NCBI GenBank assembly: GCA_028277515.1
Contig: JANQGC010000359.1
Location: 1-45,257 of the forward strand
Source: Anaerolineae bacterium
GTDB lineage: Bacteria > Chloroflexota > Anaerolineae > Promineifilales > Promineifilaceae
Direction: 5' to 3'
Length of the DNA stretch: 45,257 nucleotides
Shown here: in pieces, positions 42,883-45,257 of the stretch
Numbering within the stretch: the first letter of the stretch is position 1
Layout of the letters: each line of letters opens with the position of its first letter
Notes under the pieces: generated by a model
Told to the model about the DNA's origin: nothing
Seen by the model: the letters and a program-made list of their open reading frames with translations, nothing else
The model's database searches: none
Translations under genes and position numbers: made by a program

Positions 42883-43628
42883 CTCGACATCGCTTTTTTA
42901 TCAAACCCGGACAAATTAAAAAAGGAATCGTGACGATGTCCGGCGAGCAAGCGCGCCAGATTGCCGGTGTTCTACGCTTAAGCGAAGGAGACATGATTCA
43001 CGTCCTGGATAATCAAGGTTGGGGCTACGAATTGAAATTGGAAGCCGTTAAATCGGTGAAAGTCGTAGGACGCGTGCAAAAGAAAGAGCGTGCGAATGGG
43101 GAACCAGCGGTACAGTTAACGCTCTATCAAAGTATGCTTAAGCGAGACAATTTTGAATGGATATTACAAAAAGGAACGGAGTTGGGTGTAGCAAAATTTG
43201 TTCCCATGATCAGCCAGCGGACGATTGTACGCCAGAAAGAAATCAAAAAGAATAAGCGGCTGCGCTGGGAACGAATTATTAAGGAAGCGGCCGAGCAATC
43301 CGAACGCGGCATCATCCCCATCCTTTCCGAGCCAATCTCATTTCAGGAACTCCTATCTACCAACAGGCATGTTGAACTGGCTCTCATACCCTGGGAAAAA
43401 GAAACGGGCAGACCTCTGCGACCAACAATCGCCCTCCACAAAAAGGGTACCTTATCCAGGGTGGGCATGATCATTGGTCCTGAAGGAGGCTTTGCAGAAG
43501 AAGAAATCAGCGCCGCAGAATCGGCCGGGATCATTCCCGTCACCTTAGGACCGCGAATACTGCGCGCAGAAACGGCGGCAATCGTCGCGGCCGGTCTGAT
43601 AATGGATGAACTAGGGGAAATGAACTAA
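42879..43628 (+). CDS. rsmE: 16S rRNA (uracil-1498-N3)-methyltransferase
   Basis: RsmE methylates U1498 of helix 44. The 249-residue protein has the N-terminal PUA-like part (MTRHRFFIKPG) and the SPOUT knot: EWILQKGTELGVAKFVP, IIKEAAEQSERG, MIIGPEGGFAEEE and LGPRILRAETAAI. The length is typical. It is translationally coupled to the second Rmt-like gene. The last six codons and stop are part of an 18-base sequence duplicated after the following REPIN. Confidence 0.94.
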   Translation: MTRHRFFIKPGQIKKGIVTMSGEQARQIAGVLRLSEGDMIHVLDNQGWGYELKLEAVKSVKVVGRVQKKERANGEPAVQLTLYQSMLKRDNFEWILQKGTELGVAKFVPMISQRTIVRQKEIKKNKRLRWERIIKEAAEQSERGIIPILSEPISFQELLSTNRHVELALIPWEKETGRPLRPTIALHKKGTLSRVGMIIGPEGGFAEEEISAAESAGIIPVTLGPRILRAETAAIVAAGLIMDELGEMN

Positions 43629-43747
43629 ATAGTTTATTTTTACATGTGCATAAGACAAAGTGACAGTCACTTTTCAAGAGCATACTTTAGGAAATTTATC
43701 AGTTTAAGTGACTGTCACATGTTTACCAGCTAGGGGAAATGAACTAA
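43611..43747. repeat. 18-bp direct repeats flanking a REPIN-like element
   Basis: CTAGGGGAAATGAACTAA occurs at 43611-43628 (end of rsmE, including its stop) and again at 43730-43747 (just before aroE). Between them lies a ~100-base piece holding the palindrome pair. Removing one repeat and the piece between would restore a tight rsmE-aroE junction. The layout is that of an insertion with target duplication, or of a local duplication around the element. Confidence 0.85.
43658..43720. repeat. REPIN-like paired palindrome, copy 3
   Basis: AAGTGACAGTCACTT (43658-43672) and AAGTGACTGTCACAT (43706-43720) are inverted repeats with a 33-base spacer. This is the cleanest member of the GTGACAGTCAC family here, and it lies between rsmE and aroE. 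Confidence 0.85.
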
Positions 43748-43757
43748 GGTGACGGTT

Positions 43758-44630
43758 ATGAAGATTAATGGCAAAACGAAGCTGGTTGGCCTCCTTGGCT
43801 GGCCTATATCGCACACCTTTAGCCCGGCCATGCACAATGCGGCCGCCGCAGCTCTAGCTATCAACTGGGTTTACATTCCCATGCCGGTGCGCGAGCGGGA
43901 CCTGGCACAGGCGCTTGCCGGCCTGCCGGCTTTGGGTTTTCGTGGCGTCAATGTAACCGTTCCGCATAAACAAAATGTCCTATCCTTCCTGGACGAAATC
44001 GAAGAAGGGGCGCTGGCCATTGGCGCTGTCAACACAATTACAATCGAGCATCAGGCCGGCGGTGGTGATCAAAAATGGCGTCTCAGCGGAACCAACACAG
44101 ATTGGACCGGCTTTTTGGCCGATCTTGCTGACCAGGTGGTGCCGGTTCAAAAAAGGGAATGTCTTGTGCTCGGCGCCGGCGGGTCGGCCAGGGCTATCGT
44201 TTATGCGCTGTTACAAGCCGGGGCTAATGTCTTCGTATTGGCCAGGCGTCCCCTGCAAGCTGAAGAACTGGTGCATGACTTTCAACAATACGGCAAGGTT
44301 CAAGCAGCTTCGATAACCGATTTGACGCATATTGTCCCCGATCTAAACGCGCCACTTATTGTAAACTGTACTCCTCTGGGCATGACTCCCCACGTCGATA
44401 AATCGGTTTGGCCGGATGGTTTGCCTTTCCCTAGAGGCGCCTTCGCTTATGATCTCGTCTATAATCCGGCCCAGACATTGTTCATGCGTCAGGCTGCTGC
44501 CGGTGGCTGTGGCTGCAGCAATGGATTGGGCATGCTGGTTTATCAAGGAGCTTTTTCTTTTGAAACCTGGACGAATAAGAAGCCGGATTTGAAAGTCATG
44601 CGTCGCGCCCTAACCCAGGTTCTATCATAA
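43758..44630 (+). CDS. aroE: Shikimate dehydrogenase
   Basis: AroE reduces 3-dehydroshikimate to shikimate with NADPH, in aromatic amino acid synthesis. The ~290-residue product shows GLLGWPISHTFSPAMHNAA (shikimate site), VNVTVPHKQNV with the catalytic Lys, GTNTDWTGFL, the NADP motif VLGAGGSARAIVYALL, VNCTPLGM, YDLVYNPAQT, and GLGMLVYQGAFSFE. The ATG at 43758 is preferred, with AAGG before it; a GTG at 43749 is in frame. It would have followed rsmE closely before the insertion of the repeat. Confidence 0.95.
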   Translation: MKINGKTKLVGLLGWPISHTFSPAMHNAAAAALAINWVYIPMPVRERDLAQALAGLPALGFRGVNVTVPHKQNVLSFLDEIEEGALAIGAVNTITIEHQAGGGDQKWRLSGTNTDWTGFLADLADQVVPVQKRECLVLGAGGSARAIVYALLQAGANVFVLARRPLQAEELVHDFQQYGKVQAASITDLTHIVPDLNAPLIVNCTPLGMTPHVDKSVWPDGLPFPRGAFAYDLVYNPAQTLFMRQAAAGGCGCSNGLGMLVYQGAFSFETWTNKKPDLKVMRRALTQVLS

Positions 44631-44649
44631 GACAGTGAGGAGCAATTTT

Positions 44650-45257
44650 ATGATTGTGGGTATGGATTTTGGAACAACCAATTCGGGCATGGCCGTGTAT
44701 GACGGCCGTTCCATTCAGGTACTGTCGCTTGATCCATCCAACGCAAATCCGCGCGTACTGCGCACGGCGATGTATATCACCAATGAGGGGAACATCCATA
44801 TCGGCCGTCCGGCGGTTGATCATTATTACGAGCATAACATCGGCCGCATCGTCAAAACCCGCAAAGTATGGATCGGCGAAATCGAGGTGTACGCCGAAGA
44901 GCTTTATTATGTGACCGATGCCTATGCCTGGGTAGATATTTCCGAGCCTGGCCGGCTGTTTCTATCCATCAAGAGCCGCTTGCGCGAAGAGGATCATCCC
45001 GGAGCGGTGGTTGGCCAACATTTTTATTCACTGGAAGATCTGATTGCCCTTTATTTGACCGTTACCCGTATACGCGCCGAACAATTGCTTGAGCGAGATA
45101 TTCGCCAGGTAGTGCTCGGCCGTCCGGTCCATTTCTCAACCGATGAAGAACATGATCGCCTGGCGCAAGGCCGCCTGTTGCAAGCTGCGTTTCGGGCGGG
45201 CTATGAAAAGGTTTACTTGCAGTACGAACCGGTCGCCGCCGCCTACAGCTACGGAAC
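44650..45257 (+). CDS. Hsp70-family protein (partial, runs off the edge)
   Basis: About 202 residues of an actin-fold ATPase are visible: the phosphate-binding loop GMDFGTTNSGMAVYDG at the start, then VVLGRPVHFS and YEPVAAAYSYG in the order seen in Hsp70 nucleotide-binding domains. The part between (ISEPGRLFLSIKSRLRE) is unlike DnaK and resembles the YegD-like group of atypical Hsp70s. The start has GAGGAG nine bases upstream. It follows aroE by 19 bases. The C-terminal part is outside the window. Confidence 0.88.
   Translation, partial: MIVGMDFGTTNSGMAVYDGRSIQVLSLDPSNANPRVLRTAMYITNEGNIHIGRPAVDHYYEHNIGRIVKTRKVWIGEIEVYAEELYYVTDAYAWVDISEPGRLFLSIKSRLREEDHPGAVVGQHFYSLEDLIALYLTVTRIRAEQLLERDIRQVVLGRPVHFSTDEEHDRLAQGRLLQAAFRAGYEKVYLQYEPVAAAYSYG

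Overview
The window looks like a bacterial chromosome segment of mid-range GC, most likely from Chloroflexota (an Anaerolineae-type lineage). This is inference from gene content: a branched-chain amino acid ABC operon with an over-long LivM, a YacL-type PIN/TRAM protein next to cysS, long Wzx/Wzy glycan clusters without Wza/Wzc-type outer-membrane export genes, and many short palindromic intergenic repeats. No rRNA, tRNA, CRISPR array or transposase gene was seen.

Layout. (1) 1-7287, all minus strand: a partial lipoprotein, an ornithine cyclodeaminase-family enzyme, and a liv operon transcribed livK, livH, livM, livG, livF. A 267-bp inverted-repeat element lies between livG and livF, and a strong hairpin separates livK from livH. 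(2) 7502-11209, minus strand: plsX, fabF, a NERD-like membrane protein and a metallo-beta-lactamase-fold hydrolase, nearly all overlapping or abutting. (3) 11663-14936, plus strand: a YacL-like PIN/TRAM protein, cysS and a NusG paralogue. (4) 15232-39720, plus strand: a long surface-glycan locus. It holds nucleotide-sugar enzymes, two flippases, five glycosyltransferases, a Wzy-like polymerase, a Tat-exported alkaline-phosphatase-superfamily enzyme, a block with the content and order of pglA-C-D-E-F of bacterial N-glycosylation loci, a nucleotidyltransferase-like protein and a secreted glycosidase. The NusG paralogue at its head probably acts as its processive antiterminator. (5) 40097-43628, plus strand: an RNA-modification operon made of a divergent tRNA-guanine transglycosylase, two tandem homologues of the ArmA/Rmt 16S rRNA m7G1405 methyltransferases (the aminoglycoside-resistance family), and rsmE. 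(6) aroE and the start of an Hsp70-family gene close the window.

The most notable features are the tandem Rmt-like methyltransferases coupled to rsmE, since both enzyme types act on helix 44 of 16S rRNA. Next is a family of paired palindromes (REPIN-like) scattered through intergenic gaps on the right-hand side. One copy sits between rsmE and aroE and is flanked by an exact 18-bp duplication. A second repeat of about 76 bp occurs twice in the same orientation, at 12.9 and 39.7 kb, and brackets cysS plus the whole glycan locus.
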